24,531 bases of DNA from JBHGXV01 sp041920505. GTDB taxonomy: Bacteria > Bacillota > Bacilli > Brevibacillales > Brevibacillaceae. Positions 1 through 8,290 of this stretch are shown piece by piece. Under the pieces are notes generated by a model. That model was not told the DNA's origin. It saw only the letters and a list, made by a program, of their open reading frames with translations, and did no database searches. A program made the translations under genes and the position numbers. The first letter of the stretch is position 1, and every line of letters starts with the position of its first letter. The stretch spans positions 1-24,531 of the forward strand of contig JBHGXV010000065.1 of NCBI GenBank assembly GCA_041920505.1, in the 5' to 3' direction.

Positions 1-119
1 CTACAGCGATATTGGATCGGCTTTTGCATCACTCTCACATTGTCAACATCCGAGGAAACAGTTACCGACTTCGTGAAAAGATGAGGACTGGAGCCTACAG
101 CTCTCCCTCCTCTTCATAA
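1..119 (+). CDS. istB: IS21 helper ATPase IstB, C-terminal end (partial)
   Basis: Codons in phase with position 3 read a tail containing ILDRLLHHSHIVNIRGNSYR followed by LREKMRTG, and stop at TAA 117-119. This is the highly conserved C-terminus of IstB, the AAA+ ATPase that works with the IstA transposase in IS21-family transposition. Only about 38 residues are in the window, so the Walker motifs lie upstream. The reading frame is intact up to its stop. Confidence is high for the family and nil for whether the whole element is active. Confidence 0.8.
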   Translation, partial: TAILDRLLHHSHIVNIRGNSYRLREKMRTGAYSSPSSS

Positions 120-137
120 TCAACAAAAATCGCCGGG

Positions 138-190
138 GTGGGTCAATTTAAAACCGGCGATAGTGGGTCAAAAATAAGTCGGCGTTGACA
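138..190 (+). repeat. IS21 subterminal direct repeats and terminal inverted repeat
   Basis: Two 22-base copies beginning GTGGGTCAA and ending GGCG lie at 138-159 and 163-184, a 25-base period, and the element then ends GTTGACA. Multiple short repeats at each end are a known feature of IS21-family elements and are bound by the transposase. An additional CGCCGG/CCGGCG inverted pair sits at 131-136 and 154-159. Confidence 0.7.
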
Positions 191-193
191 AGC

Positions 194-302
194 CGGTATT
201 GACATCGAGGAAGTGGAGGAGTTTGTGCTTACGACCCCATCCTATCGTTTCATGAATCTTGGAATACGAAAGAGTAGGGTTCTAGCCGGAAATAAAAAAT
301 GA
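194..302 (+). other. Possible C-terminal remnant of a gene interrupted by the IS
   Basis: Directly after the IS tip an open frame of about 35 codons runs to TGA 300-302. It reads like a protein tail (a stretch EEVEEFVLTTPSYRF, then a basic end) but has no start codon of its own. It could be the 3' remnant of a gene cut by the IS21 insertion, or chance. I do not recognise the family. Confidence 0.2.
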
Positions 303-557
303 GATAGAAAAATACAAAGGGTTTGCGTTTGGACAGGGGGTGGCCGTCAGTTCAGGAATGCCCCTTCTAATGTGTTGGTAGTTACCAGGAGAAGTGATTG
401 TGATGTTTGGCAAAGCGCTTCGTCACTCCGAACTGATGCACAAAAAAGCTGGTTATGTGGCATGGACATCAAGCCACTTCCCAAAACGAAAGTGGCTTTC
501 ATCTGTCCGGTATGATCGCCAGTCATATGCCAAGCGACATCATGCCAGTCTTTTTTC
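303..557. other. No convincing gene; one stem-loop
   Basis: The open frames here on both strands have unnatural composition and overlap the downstream VOC gene antisense or run past its stop. The only structure I see is the inverted repeat at 471-498 (listed separately). The stretch is probably spacer left between the IS insertion and the VOC gene. Confidence 0.4.
471..498 (-). terminator. Stem-loop downstream of the VOC gene, possible terminator
   Basis: AAGCCACTT (471-479) pairs perfectly with AAGTGGCTT (490-498) across a 10-base loop. It lies about 60 bases beyond the stop of the minus-strand VOC gene. The U-run on the minus strand is poor, so termination is only a suggestion. Confidence 0.35.
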
Positions 558-941
558 TTATCGTTGGAAAAACTCAATCCATTCGCCTTCGGGCCCGTAA
601 ATGAAGAAATAGCGGTAGCCATTTGGTAGCGTGACAATCTCTTTATCCACGAACTGCGCCCCAAGCTTGCTCACCCGCTCGTATTCCTCTTCCAGATTTT
701 CCACGTTCACGGCGAAGTGGTGAACCTTTCCTTCCACAGGTAGATTGTCGTTATAGCCATGAATGATTTCCAGTTCCGTCTCGTCCGAGTTGCCAAATCC
801 GAGGAAGGCAAGCTGGAAGATCCCGTTTGTGTGGGTGATTTTTGCCTTCAGCTCAAAACCGACAATCGTTTGATAGAACTCGATTGCTTTCTCAAAATCT
901 TTGACTACCAGGCCTACGTGGTCAATCCGTTTCTTTGCCAT
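558..941 (-). CDS. VOC-superfamily (glyoxalase/bleomycin-resistance fold) protein
   Basis: About 127 residues with the paired beta-alpha-beta-beta-beta layout of a single VOC protomer. It opens KKRIDHVGLVVKDFEKAIEF, where the His after ID is the usual first metal ligand. A second His occurs in KVHHFAVNV and a Glu in the final EWIEFFQR strand, so a metal site is plausible. VOC proteins include glyoxalases, isomerases, dioxygenases and drug-binding proteins; substrate cannot be told from sequence. I chose ATG at 941 because GAGGTG lies 8 bases upstream; a GTG at 950 overlaps that site. The gene is transcribed away from the ABC sugar operon from a mirrored promoter. Confidence 0.85.
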   Translation of the reverse strand: MAKKRIDHVGLVVKDFEKAIEFYQTIVGFELKAKITHTNGIFQLAFLGFGNSDETELEIIHGYNDNLPVEGKVHHFAVNVENLEEEYERVSKLGAQFVDKEIVTLPNGYRYFFIYGPEGEWIEFFQR

Positions 942-976
942 CTGTTTCACACCTCATCATGCAGAGTTTTTTTACT

Positions 977-1005
977 ATTAAAATCCGACTAATCATAGTT
1001 GTCAA
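977..1005 (-). promoter_or_regulatory. Sigma-A-type promoter for the VOC gene
   Basis: On the minus strand TTGACA (1005-1000) and TTTAAT (982-977) are separated by 17 bases. The predicted start lies about 30 bases before the gene's ribosome binding site. Its -35 box is one half of the inverted repeat shared with the divergent promoter. Confidence 0.65.
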
Positions 1006-1036
1006 GTATGTTTTTTAGCGAAAAAGTATTGACAAC
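998..1036. repeat. Inverted repeat joining two divergent -35 boxes
   Basis: GTTGTCAA (998-1005) and TTGACAAC (1029-1036) are exact inverted copies 23 bases apart. Each contains the TTGACA box of one of two divergent promoters. The AT-rich space between them could host a shared regulator, though the symmetry may simply reflect two consensus -35 boxes. Confidence 0.55.
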
Positions 1037-1057
1037 CGCCTGTGTGAGCAGTTTAAT
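1029..1057 (+). promoter_or_regulatory. Sigma-A-type promoter for the ABC sugar operon
   Basis: TTGACA (1029-1034), 17 bases, then TTTAAT (1052-1057). The lipoprotein ATG at 1095 follows with TTGGAGGAAT just upstream, giving a leader of about 30 bases. Confidence 0.7.
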
Positions 1058-1094
1058 TCCTAGTAAAAATATTTGTTTTGGAGGAATTATACAT

Positions 1095-2252
1095 ATGAAA
1101 AAGTGGTTGTCCATCCTTCTTATTTTTTCGTTGTTCGTTGGGGTAACAGCTTGCACGAATGAACAAGATGCGGTAGCACCCGTGCAAAATTCGCCGCAGG
1201 CGCAGAGTCCCCAGCAGCCGGCTGCTGATACCGGCACCACAAACACAACGCTACAAAACACGGCCGCCAGTGCGAATTCCGAAGTTCCCGAGAAGTTGAA
1301 AAAGAGCTTGAAGGTTGCCTTGGTGACGCGGATTACTTCCGGCTCGTTCTTTGCACAGTACAGCAAAGGGATCAAAGAGCAGGTGGAGGCGTTCGGGGGA
1401 GTTCTGAAAATCTACGATTCCAACAACGACCTCGCGAAGATGGCCTCCAATGTGGAAGCCGCGATCAATGAGAAAGTGGATGCCATCCTGGTGAACAACG
1501 GAACGGCGCAAGCGCTGGCGCCCGTTGTAAAAAAAGCGATCGATGCCGGCATTCCCGTTGTCGCCTATGACAGCGATCTAAGCTTGCCGGGTGTCACCTC
1601 GATTGACCAGGACGATTATCTGTTGGCCTGGCAGTCGCTGAAGCAGATGGCGGTCGATCTGAATGGAAAAGGGAACATCGCGGTGCTTTGGGTAGCCGGT
1701 TATCTCCCGATGGAGCGTCGTCAGGTGATGATCGAAGCGTTCCAAAAAAGATATCCGCAGATCAAGGAAGTGGCCCGATTCGGGACGGTAAGTGCCAATA
1801 CCGCACTGGATGTGCAGGCGCAAGTAGAAGCCCTCTTGAAAAAATATCCAGAAAAAGGGCAAATCGATGCGATCTATACCACGTGGGATGAGTTCACGCG
1901 CGGTGCCGTGCAGGCGTTGGCACAAGCAGGCCGGACGGATATCAAGGTGTACGGGATCGACCTGACCGATGAAGATTTGCAACTGATGATGAAGCCGGGC
2001 ACGACTTGGGAAGCGGCATCTGCCACGAACCCGTTCGAGCTGGGGAAAGCACAGGTTCGTCTGGTCTATCAAAAGGTGGCGGGTGAGCCCGTGCCAGACA
2101 GTGTCCAGATTGAACCGGTTCTGGTGAAAAAGGCGCTGCTGCCAGCCGACGTGAAGTTCGATCAACTGGGCACGTACGTGAAGGGCTGGGGAAGTTCCGA
2201 CCTGGCTGTATCTCCGTGGATGGCCAAATTGAAGGATGAGGTGAAAAAATGA
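1095..2252 (+). CDS. Sugar-type ABC transporter substrate-binding lipoprotein
   Basis: 385 residues. The N-terminus is a lipoprotein signal (MKKWLSILLIFSLFVG, lipobox VTAC with Cys20), followed by a Q/P/A/T-rich linker to about residue 60, then a Peripla_BP_4 (RbsB-like) domain. Recognisable family features are KVALVTRITSGSFFAQ at the start of the first lobe, VDAILVNNGTAQAL, and GIPVVAYDSDL. The mature protein would be anchored outside the membrane and deliver a sugar or related ligand to the permease. The start was chosen at 1095 because GGAGGAAT lies 7 bases upstream and a signal peptide begins there; an in-frame start upstream would bury it. The stop overlaps the ATPase start (ATGA). Ligand unknown. 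Confidence 0.9.
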   Translation: MKKWLSILLIFSLFVGVTACTNEQDAVAPVQNSPQAQSPQQPAADTGTTNTTLQNTAASANSEVPEKLKKSLKVALVTRITSGSFFAQYSKGIKEQVEAFGGVLKIYDSNNDLAKMASNVEAAINEKVDAILVNNGTAQALAPVVKKAIDAGIPVVAYDSDLSLPGVTSIDQDDYLLAWQSLKQMAVDLNGKGNIAVLWVAGYLPMERRQVMIEAFQKRYPQIKEVARFGTVSANTALDVQAQVEALLKKYPEKGQIDAIYTTWDEFTRGAVQALAQAGRTDIKVYGIDLTDEDLQLMMKPGTTWEAASATNPFELGKAQVRLVYQKVAGEPVPDSVQIEPVLVKKALLPADVKFDQLGTYVKGWGSSDLAVSPWMAKLKDEVKK

Positions 2253-3742
2253 CCTTCGTCCTGCGGGAGATTCAGCACGGTTTTGGCAACAGAACCGTGC
2301 TGAACAACATCACGTTTTCTGTCAAGCCCGGTGAAGTGCACGCCTTGCTGGGAATGAACGGGGCAGGGAAGAGTACGCTTCTGCAGATCCTCGCGGGTGT
2401 CTATGTCCCGGATCGCGGGCAGATGGAGATCGACGGCAAGCCCATCACCCTGAGATCGCCGGCCGATGCCGCCGCGCATGGGATTGTTTTTCTCACCCAG
2501 GAAGTGGATCGCGGACTGGTGCCCAATCTGTCCGTGCATGAAAATTTGACCGTTTTTGTGCAGCGGAAAGAGAAGCGTGTTTTCTTCCGCAGAAACAGGA
2601 ATCGCGAACGCGCCAAGCAATTGCTCTCGCGCTTTGGGCTTGACGTCGATGTGAATAAACGCATCCACCAGTGCTCGTTGTATGAAAAGCAGGTCATCTC
2701 CGTCGTCCGTGCACTGTCCCATGGGGCCCGCTATTTGCTCTTGGACGAACCCACCGCCTCTTTTGACCGCAAGGAGGCGGAACGGTTTGCGGCCATCATC
2801 CGGCAGTTAAAGGAAGAGAGCATCGGCATCGTCTTCGTTTCGCATCGCATGGCGGAAGTGTTTTCGTTGGCGGAACGGGTTACCGTCCTGCGCAACGGAA
2901 ACGTCGTGCTGGCCAAACAAATCGGGGAGACGTCCATGGAAGAAACCATTCAGGCGATGACAGGCGGCATCTCCTATCGAGAAAGGGAGCGGCAAGAACA
3001 CCGCCTGAACCAGGAGCGCTTTGCTGTTCACGATCTGACGTTGCGTCCCGGTGCCAAGCCCGTCTCGTTTGGCATCGGGAAGGGAGAAATCGTCGTCGTG
3101 TTTGGCTTGCTGGGCAGTGGAAAGACCGAGCTGGCGGAGACGATTTTCGGTTTGCGACAACGTCACGTGCTCTCGATCAACGGTCAACGAAAGTGGATCA
3201 ACAGTCCGCGATCCGCTGTAAAAAGCGGGTTGGCTTTTATCCCGGAGGAACGAGCCAAGCAAGGATTGTGGAAGCGTTACGACATTCGCACCCATCTGTC
3301 CCTGCCTTTTCGGGGGTGGATTTTCAAACGGCGTGAGTTGGCGTACAGCCAACAACTGATTAACGAGTTTACCATTTATCCCGGTTCCCCTCACTATCAG
3401 GTGGGAACACTCAGCGGCGGAAATCAGCAAAAGGTGGCGATCGCCAAATGGGTCGGGCATACGCCAGAGGTGATCCTGTTGGATGAGCCGATGAAAGGCA
3501 TTGACGTCGCGGCGAAGGAGGCGATTTTTCAGCAGATCGAAGCATTTGCCCAAAAGGGAACCTCCATTCTCTACTTTACGGCAGAACCGGATGAAGCCTT
3601 GCGAGTGGCAGATCGCATCCTCATTTTATCCCAGGGGGAAATCGTACGGGAGTGTGATCCCTCAGACTATACGATCGAACAATTACTGCTGGAAGCGGAG
3701 GGTGATCGCAAGCATGATATTGCCAATACCTACAGCACTTGA
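2249..3742 (+). CDS. Sugar ABC transporter ATP-binding protein, two fused NBDs (RbsA/MglA type)
   Basis: 497 residues with two nucleotide-binding domains, the usual architecture for ribose/galactose-type importers. Domain 1 has Walker A GMNGAGKST, Walker B LLLDEPTA and H-loop SHRM, but its signature is degenerate (CSLYEKQ instead of LSGGQ). Domain 2 has GLLGSGKTE, a canonical LSGGNQQKV signature and LLDEPMKGID. Domain 2 shows the altered H-loop (FTAEPDE) usual for this family. The ATG at 2249 overlaps the previous stop, so translation is coupled. It overlaps the permease start by about 29 bases. It energises uptake of the ligand bound by the preceding lipoprotein. Confidence 0.92.
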   Translation: MTFVLREIQHGFGNRTVLNNITFSVKPGEVHALLGMNGAGKSTLLQILAGVYVPDRGQMEIDGKPITLRSPADAAAHGIVFLTQEVDRGLVPNLSVHENLTVFVQRKEKRVFFRRNRNRERAKQLLSRFGLDVDVNKRIHQCSLYEKQVISVVRALSHGARYLLLDEPTASFDRKEAERFAAIIRQLKEESIGIVFVSHRMAEVFSLAERVTVLRNGNVVLAKQIGETSMEETIQAMTGGISYRERERQEHRLNQERFAVHDLTLRPGAKPVSFGIGKGEIVVVFGLLGSGKTELAETIFGLRQRHVLSINGQRKWINSPRSAVKSGLAFIPEERAKQGLWKRYDIRTHLSLPFRGWIFKRRELAYSQQLINEFTIYPGSPHYQVGTLSGGNQQKVAIAKWVGHTPEVILLDEPMKGIDVAAKEAIFQQIEAFAQKGTSILYFTAEPDEALRVADRILILSQGEIVRECDPSDYTIEQLLLEAEGDRKHDIANTYST

Positions 3743-4715
3743 AAAATCGTCCGGAAACAAAAAAATACAGGAGTTTGCCTATCGTTACGGCGCCATTTTA
3801 ACCATCGTGGGCGTCATCATCTTTTTCTCCGTCGTCAATGACCATTTCCTTACTTATAACAACTTTCGAGATATTCTGCGTTCGACCTCGATTGTGACGC
3901 TGCTCGCCCTGGGGGTAACATTCAGCCTGGTCGTAGACGGCTTTGACGTCTCCGTAGGCTCAACCACCAGCTTGGCCACCATCGCGGCGGCTTCCGCGCT
4001 AGTTTTGCATCGGGAGGAGCTATTGGTCGCTCTTTTGCTTCCGCTCCTTTGCGGGATCGCTGTGGGCCTGATTAACGCGTTTCTCATCGTCAAAATCAAG
4101 CTTCCCGACCTGCTGGCGACATTGGCCGTGATGTATGTCGTCAATGGCATCCAGCTTACCTATACGGAAGGCTACTCCATTTATGAAGGCATGCAGGGGG
4201 CGGCGGGAAGATTCATCCCTTCTTTTCTGTATATCGGACAAGGAGATCTGTGGGGCGTACCCGTTTCCGTTTTGCTCATGCTCCTTATCGTGCTCTTCGC
4301 GTATGTGTTTCTGGAGCATACCACGATGGGGCGCAACATGTACATGATTGGTGGAAACCCGGAAGCGGCGCATTTGTATGGCATCCCGGTGAATCGCTAT
4401 CGCGTGCTTGCCTATTCGATTAGCGGTTTGTTGGCCGCTGTCGGCGGCATCATTCTGACAAGTCGAATCGGGACCGGGCAAGTTTCGGCAGGCGCCCCGC
4501 TGCTGATGGACGCGGTTGCGGCTGCGTATATCGGCTATGCCTTGTTTGGCGAGAAGCGTCCGAGTATTCTCGGTACCTTGCTTGGCTCGTTGTTGATCGG
4601 CATTTTGCTCAATGGCTTGACGATGATGAACGTGCCTTACTTCGCCCAGGATATCGTCAAAGGCGGCATCCTCATTTTTGCTCTCGCGTTTTCATTCTTG
4701 CGCAAAAACCAGTAA
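3714..4715 (+). CDS. Sugar ABC transporter permease (RbsC-like)
   Basis: 333 residues, almost all membrane helices (BPD_transp_2 family). Conserved features include VDGFDVSVGSTTSLA and MGRNMYMIGGNPEAAHLYGI, the cytoplasmic loop that contacts the ATPase. The start at 3714 lies inside the end of the ATPase gene and has GGAGGGTGA 8 bases upstream, so this ATG is preferred to earlier ones. With a single permease gene, the transporter is probably a homodimeric channel served by the fused ATPase. Confidence 0.9.
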   Translation: MILPIPTALEKSSGNKKIQEFAYRYGAILTIVGVIIFFSVVNDHFLTYNNFRDILRSTSIVTLLALGVTFSLVVDGFDVSVGSTTSLATIAAASALVLHREELLVALLLPLLCGIAVGLINAFLIVKIKLPDLLATLAVMYVVNGIQLTYTEGYSIYEGMQGAAGRFIPSFLYIGQGDLWGVPVSVLLMLLIVLFAYVFLEHTTMGRNMYMIGGNPEAAHLYGIPVNRYRVLAYSISGLLAAVGGIILTSRIGTGQVSAGAPLLMDAVAAAYIGYALFGEKRPSILGTLLGSLLIGILLNGLTMMNVPYFAQDIVKGGILIFALAFSFLRKNQ

Positions 4716-4743
4716 TGAAAATAAGGAAAAGAGGTCATTTACT

Positions 4744-5685
4744 ATGGAAAAAAGACGATTGGGAACAAGTGACTTGCAGGCATCTGTCATTGGATTTGGC
4801 GCCTGGGCCGCCGGGAGGGCAGGCTGGGGAAATGTGAGCGGGCAGGAGGTGGAAGCGGCGATTCGCCGGGCGTTTGAACTGGGCGTCAACTTCTTTGACA
4901 CAGCGCCCGTGTACGGGTTTGGCGAATCCGAGAAAGTGGTGGGCCGTGTCTTGAAAGACGTTCGCGAGCAAGTCATCATTGCCACCAAATTTGGTCTGGT
5001 ATGGGACGCGCAGGGAAAAATCCAGAATGACCTTTCGCGGGCCAATATCCTGCGCGAAGTGGATGAAAGCCTGAAACGTCTGGACACCGACTACATCGAT
5101 CTTTACCAGGTTCACTGGCCCGATCCGCTTAACCGTACCCCTCTGCGGGAAACCATCGAGACGCTGGCCGAACTGGTTGAAGCGAAGAAAATCCGCTATA
5201 TCGGCGTATCCAATTTTTCGGTTGAACAGATCCAGGAGGCGCAGCAATATGCCCGGATCGTTTCGCTCCAATCCCCGTACAACCTGCTGCAAAGAGGGGT
5301 GGAAAAGCGGGAATTGAAGTATGTGAAAGATCAGAATATCGGGTTCATTCCCTACAGTCCGCTGGCGCAGGGATTGTTAACAGGCAAATTCTCGGCCGAT
5401 TCCCGTATCCCGGCAGATGACGTCCGCGCTGTCTTGAATCCGCTCTTCCAGAAAGAACACTTCGCCAAGAGTCTGGAGAAAGTGAATCAATTGAAGGAAA
5501 TTGCCAGCAAGTACGACAAGCCGCTGAGCCAGGTCGCGATCAATTGGCTTCTGGCAAACCCGGCTGTTACCACCGTGATTGCCGGGGCCAAGACTCCCCA
5601 ACAGGTAGAAGAAAATGTCGCGGCATCGACCTGGAAGCTGAATGAAGAAGACGTGCAAAAGATTGACGCGATTTTTTCGGAGTAA
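4744..5685 (+). CDS. Aldo/keto reductase
   Basis: 313 residues, a complete (alpha/beta)8 NADPH-dependent oxidoreductase. The AKR tetrad is visible: Asp and Tyr in FFDTAPVYGFGESE, Lys in IATKFGL and His in YQVHWPD. The C-terminal cofactor-binding stretch VIAGAKTPQQVEEN is also present. It resembles the IolS/YqkF-like clade of Bacillota. The gene follows the permease by 28 bases with AGAGG before ATG 4744, so it belongs to the ABC operon and may act on the imported sugar or sugar alcohol. That link is inference from position only. Confidence 0.9.
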   Translation: MEKRRLGTSDLQASVIGFGAWAAGRAGWGNVSGQEVEAAIRRAFELGVNFFDTAPVYGFGESEKVVGRVLKDVREQVIIATKFGLVWDAQGKIQNDLSRANILREVDESLKRLDTDYIDLYQVHWPDPLNRTPLRETIETLAELVEAKKIRYIGVSNFSVEQIQEAQQYARIVSLQSPYNLLQRGVEKRELKYVKDQNIGFIPYSPLAQGLLTGKFSADSRIPADDVRAVLNPLFQKEHFAKSLEKVNQLKEIASKYDKPLSQVAINWLLANPAVTTVIAGAKTPQQVEENVAASTWKLNEEDVQKIDAIFSE

Positions 5686-5692
5686 ATGAATC

Positions 5693-5744
5693 AACTCTCA
5701 ATCTCTCAAACGATCATTCGTTTGGGAAAGATTGAGAGTTTTTT
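5693..5744 (+). terminator. Strong rho-independent terminator of the ABC/AKR operon
   Basis: AACTCTCAATCT and CAAACGA pair with TCGTTTG and AAGATTGAGAGTT around a TCAT loop, with a small internal mismatch, followed by a run of T to 5744. It begins 7 bases after the reductase stop. Confidence 0.9.
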
Positions 5745-5997
5745 CTGTTCCAATGGGCACTGGATTGGAGAATCGAAATCTTTTTGTAACGGTCATGGCG
5801 CATTTGTTCTGCAAAACTTGTCCTGGAAACAGAGTGTTCCTGAATCAGCCATTTTTGCCGTTTCATTGAAGAAGTGGAGCCACCATCTTAAACACTCGAA
5901 AAGCGCAATCTTGTTCCGTTTTTCGTTTTTTCCACTTCGTTTGACCAGTTGCTCGTTCGTTCGCGGCCATTTGCGAAACTGCCATCATGGGCAAACG

Positions 5998-7566
5998 TCA
6001 CGACGTAACAGGAGAGCCATAGTTTCCCCTGTCTTTCGCTTTCACCACCTCAAAAGGGCGCATCATTTCGTAATCCTCATGTTCCAGCATGTGACAGTGC
6101 CACACATATCGGCCGGTAAACGGGCCGAAACGGGCGATAATGGAGGTGACGTAACCAAAGGGGGTCTGAACCGTATCCTTGAATCCCATTTCATTCGGCT
6201 TCGGGGGAACGGCCGGACCTGTAAACAGCAGGGTTCCTGTCCGTTGAAAATGAGCGACGTCGAATGGCTGACGTTCAAGAATTTGAAAATCTACCAAATG
6301 GACATGGATGGGATGGGGATCATCATCGATCACGTTGATGAATCGCCAGATCTCGACGGTGCCCACCTCGATTACCTCCGATATGCGATCCATCCACATT
6401 TTACCGCCCAAAAGATTCAAGGATCGGCCATATCGATCCTTTCTTCGAATCAGTGGTAGATCTCTTGTTCGCTGTGCCATGCTTCTCGTCAGCCGGTTGA
6501 TTTTCCCGAAAGAAGCAGGCAGGGAACTGGTATCTTTGCTTCGTAGCGGAACGGTCACTCTGAATTGCATGACATCTGTTGTTTCAGGAGAGGCACTTTT
6601 CGTCACATTTTTCAGCGTCACGGTCTGCCCGGCGTGCCTGGAGAAATCCACAATCACATCAGCCCGTTCGGCGGAACCCAAACCGATCTCATTCAGTTTC
6701 ACGGGCCGCTCAAGAAACCCGCCATCCGAGCCAATCTGGTAAAACGGCTCCCCGGAGTCAAGTTGTAATGTAAGGATTCGGCTGTTGGAGCCGTTCAATA
6801 TGCGGAAGCGATATTTTCTTGGTTCCACTTCCATATAGGGCCAGACTTTGCCGTTCACCAGAATGGTATCCGCATCAAAAGGGGGGACGAGCGAAGGATA
6901 AGGCGTACAAGCATCCTTCTGATCAGGGCAGCTTGGGTAGTATAGCGAACCGTCCGGGTGAAACGAGCGGTCCTGGATCATCAGAGGGACCTCATATCTT
7001 CCCTTCGGAAGATTCAGGGACAGCTCATGCTGGTCGCGGATCAGATAGAATCCCGCGAGTCCCGCATAGATGTTCAAGCGTGTAATCCCGATCGTGTGGT
7101 CGTGATACCACAAGGTCATGGCCCGATCGATGTTTGGATACGCATAAATTTCTCTTTGAAACAAAGGACCCGTTTGTTCAAAATTTCGCGTAAACCAGGC
7201 TTCGGGGTACCCATCGCTATGGGACGGAGTGGTGGAGCCGTGCAGATGCACAACGGTCCTGCCCTCCGGTAAAGTGATTTCTGAACCGTGAATCGTCGTA
7301 TCGACGGGAAGCAAATGTTTTTGGGGAAGATCGTTCATCCACTTGACAAACACCGTTTCATACTGCATCACGTCAAACGTCGGACCAGGGTATGTTCCTT
7401 CATAGCCCCATAAGCGTGTAGGCGGGAGGTCCCGGTGAAGCTTTTGGGTAAACTCCTTCATGGTCACTTCGTAATAAGTCCAGTCATTGCCTTGCTTCTT
7501 AGGAGATAAGGTCTTGGGAATCGGCAGCTCATCGACAAATTTTTGTAGCTTGATCTTTTCAGGCAT
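5998..7566 (-). CDS. cotA: CotA-like spore-coat multicopper oxidase (laccase/bilirubin oxidase type)
   Basis: 522 residues with three cupredoxin domains and all four copper motifs: HLHG, WYHDH, HPIHVH and the C-terminal HCHMLEHEDYEMM. The last includes the type-1 His-Cys-His and the axial Met. The N-terminus (LQKFVDELPIPKTL, then LHRDLPPTRLWGY) matches Bacillus CotA closely, and there is no signal peptide. In Bacillus, CotA is an outer spore-coat laccase that oxidises phenols and bilirubin and gives brown pigment; that role is inferred here. ATG 7566 (or 7572) sits behind GGTGGGGG; the TTG at 7590 has no such support. I could not identify a convincing sigma-K promoter by eye. Confidence 0.93.
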   Translation of the reverse strand: MPEKIKLQKFVDELPIPKTLSPKKQGNDWTYYEVTMKEFTQKLHRDLPPTRLWGYEGTYPGPTFDVMQYETVFVKWMNDLPQKHLLPVDTTIHGSEITLPEGRTVVHLHGSTTPSHSDGYPEAWFTRNFEQTGPLFQREIYAYPNIDRAMTLWYHDHTIGITRLNIYAGLAGFYLIRDQHELSLNLPKGRYEVPLMIQDRSFHPDGSLYYPSCPDQKDACTPYPSLVPPFDADTILVNGKVWPYMEVEPRKYRFRILNGSNSRILTLQLDSGEPFYQIGSDGGFLERPVKLNEIGLGSAERADVIVDFSRHAGQTVTLKNVTKSASPETTDVMQFRVTVPLRSKDTSSLPASFGKINRLTRSMAQRTRDLPLIRRKDRYGRSLNLLGGKMWMDRISEVIEVGTVEIWRFINVIDDDPHPIHVHLVDFQILERQPFDVAHFQRTGTLLFTGPAVPPKPNEMGFKDTVQTPFGYVTSIIARFGPFTGRYVWHCHMLEHEDYEMMRPFEVVKAKDRGNYGSPVTS

Positions 7567-7693
7567 ATTCATGAACCCCCACCGCTGCAAGCATCTTGGT
7601 ATGTTTTATGAACACGCGCCGATTGTTATGACGCATCGATGTGTTTGAGAAAAGAAACCTTTGATTGATTTTGACGGAATATTGACAAAATAA

Positions 7694-8086
7694 AATGGGT
7701 TGACGCAGAAACGGGACATCGACACCCCTCTGAACCAAACCAACGAAGCGGAATGGGTCAAGGCGGACGACCATTTTCACAAGAGTATTTTGGATGCTTC
7801 CCACAATGAGTTGATGCAAAACTTGGTGCAAACCCTTCGTTTGGCGTTAGAAAGAAGCCGGCAGACCACGATACATTTCATCAAGAAACATCCTGCCCCT
7901 CCTTATCGAGAGCCTTCGGAGGAAGTGTTGGCCAGGCACAAGACGATCATGGAGGCAATCTGCAATCGCGAAGGGAAAAAAGCGCGTCAGAAAATGGAAG
8001 AACTCCTCTTTCGTGTTGCGGAATTACTGGGGAATCTTCCTGCTCCTCCCGGTGCAACTGCGGAAAAATCTGTTGAGGAGAGGTAA
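7694..8086 (+). pseudogene. Beheaded GntR-family regulator: FCD domain only
   Basis: About 130 residues match the ligand-binding FCD domain of FadR-type GntR regulators: ADDHFHKSILDASHNELM (metal-binding Asp/His), then RHKTIMEAICNREGKKARQ and a final helix. The N-terminal winged-helix DNA-binding domain is absent. An in-frame TAA stands at 7691-7693, and the only possible starts are weak (TTG 7700, no clear ribosome binding site). It is most likely a 5'-deleted remnant. Whether it is still translated as a stand-alone sensory domain cannot be excluded. Confidence 0.7.
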
Positions 8087-8206
8087 CGATTCAGGCTGCC
8101 GATACATGCGGCGGCCTGCTCATTTTTCGGTTGCAAGCACGGGGCCTTTTCTAGTACAAAAGTATCGTCCATCAAGCATGAATAAGCATTTATTCCTAAA
8201 AACATA

Positions 8207-8235
8207 TTGACAACGCTAAAAAATACATGTAAGTT
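8207..8235 (+). promoter_or_regulatory. Probable promoter of the che operon riboswitch
   Basis: A perfect TTGACA (8207-8212) is followed after 17 bases by TAAGTT (8230-8235), a weak -10. A start near 8242 would place the riboswitch aptamer about 50 bases into the transcript, similar to the arrangement at the second riboswitch. Confidence 0.5.
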
Positions 8236-8290
8236 TATGACTGTAAACATTATCGACACATTCCGACAATTACCTACATAACCAAATGTT

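Larger units (their letters stand above)
1..190 (+). mobile_element. Right end of an IS21-family insertion sequence
   Basis: The first 119 bases encode the C-terminus of an IstB-type helper ATPase. The next 70 bases hold the subterminal repeats typical of IS21 ends, finishing in GTTGACA at 190, which read from the outside is TGTCAAC, the expected IS21 tip. The left end and the IstA transposase lie outside the window, so the target duplication cannot be checked. The sequence shows the IstB tail and the repeats; the exact boundary at 190 is inferred from the tip sequence. Confidence 0.8.

Noticed and set aside
1578..2165. Minus-strand open frame opposite the sugar-binding lipoprotein
   Set aside because: Antisense shadow of a clear family member; no ribosome binding site or recognisable domain.
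2807..3553. Minus-strand open frame opposite the ABC ATPase
   Set aside because: Antisense shadow of the second nucleotide-binding domain.
5686..6459. A 257-codon open frame starting right after the reductase stop
   Set aside because: It begins inside the terminator and continues antisense to the C-terminus of the multicopper oxidase.
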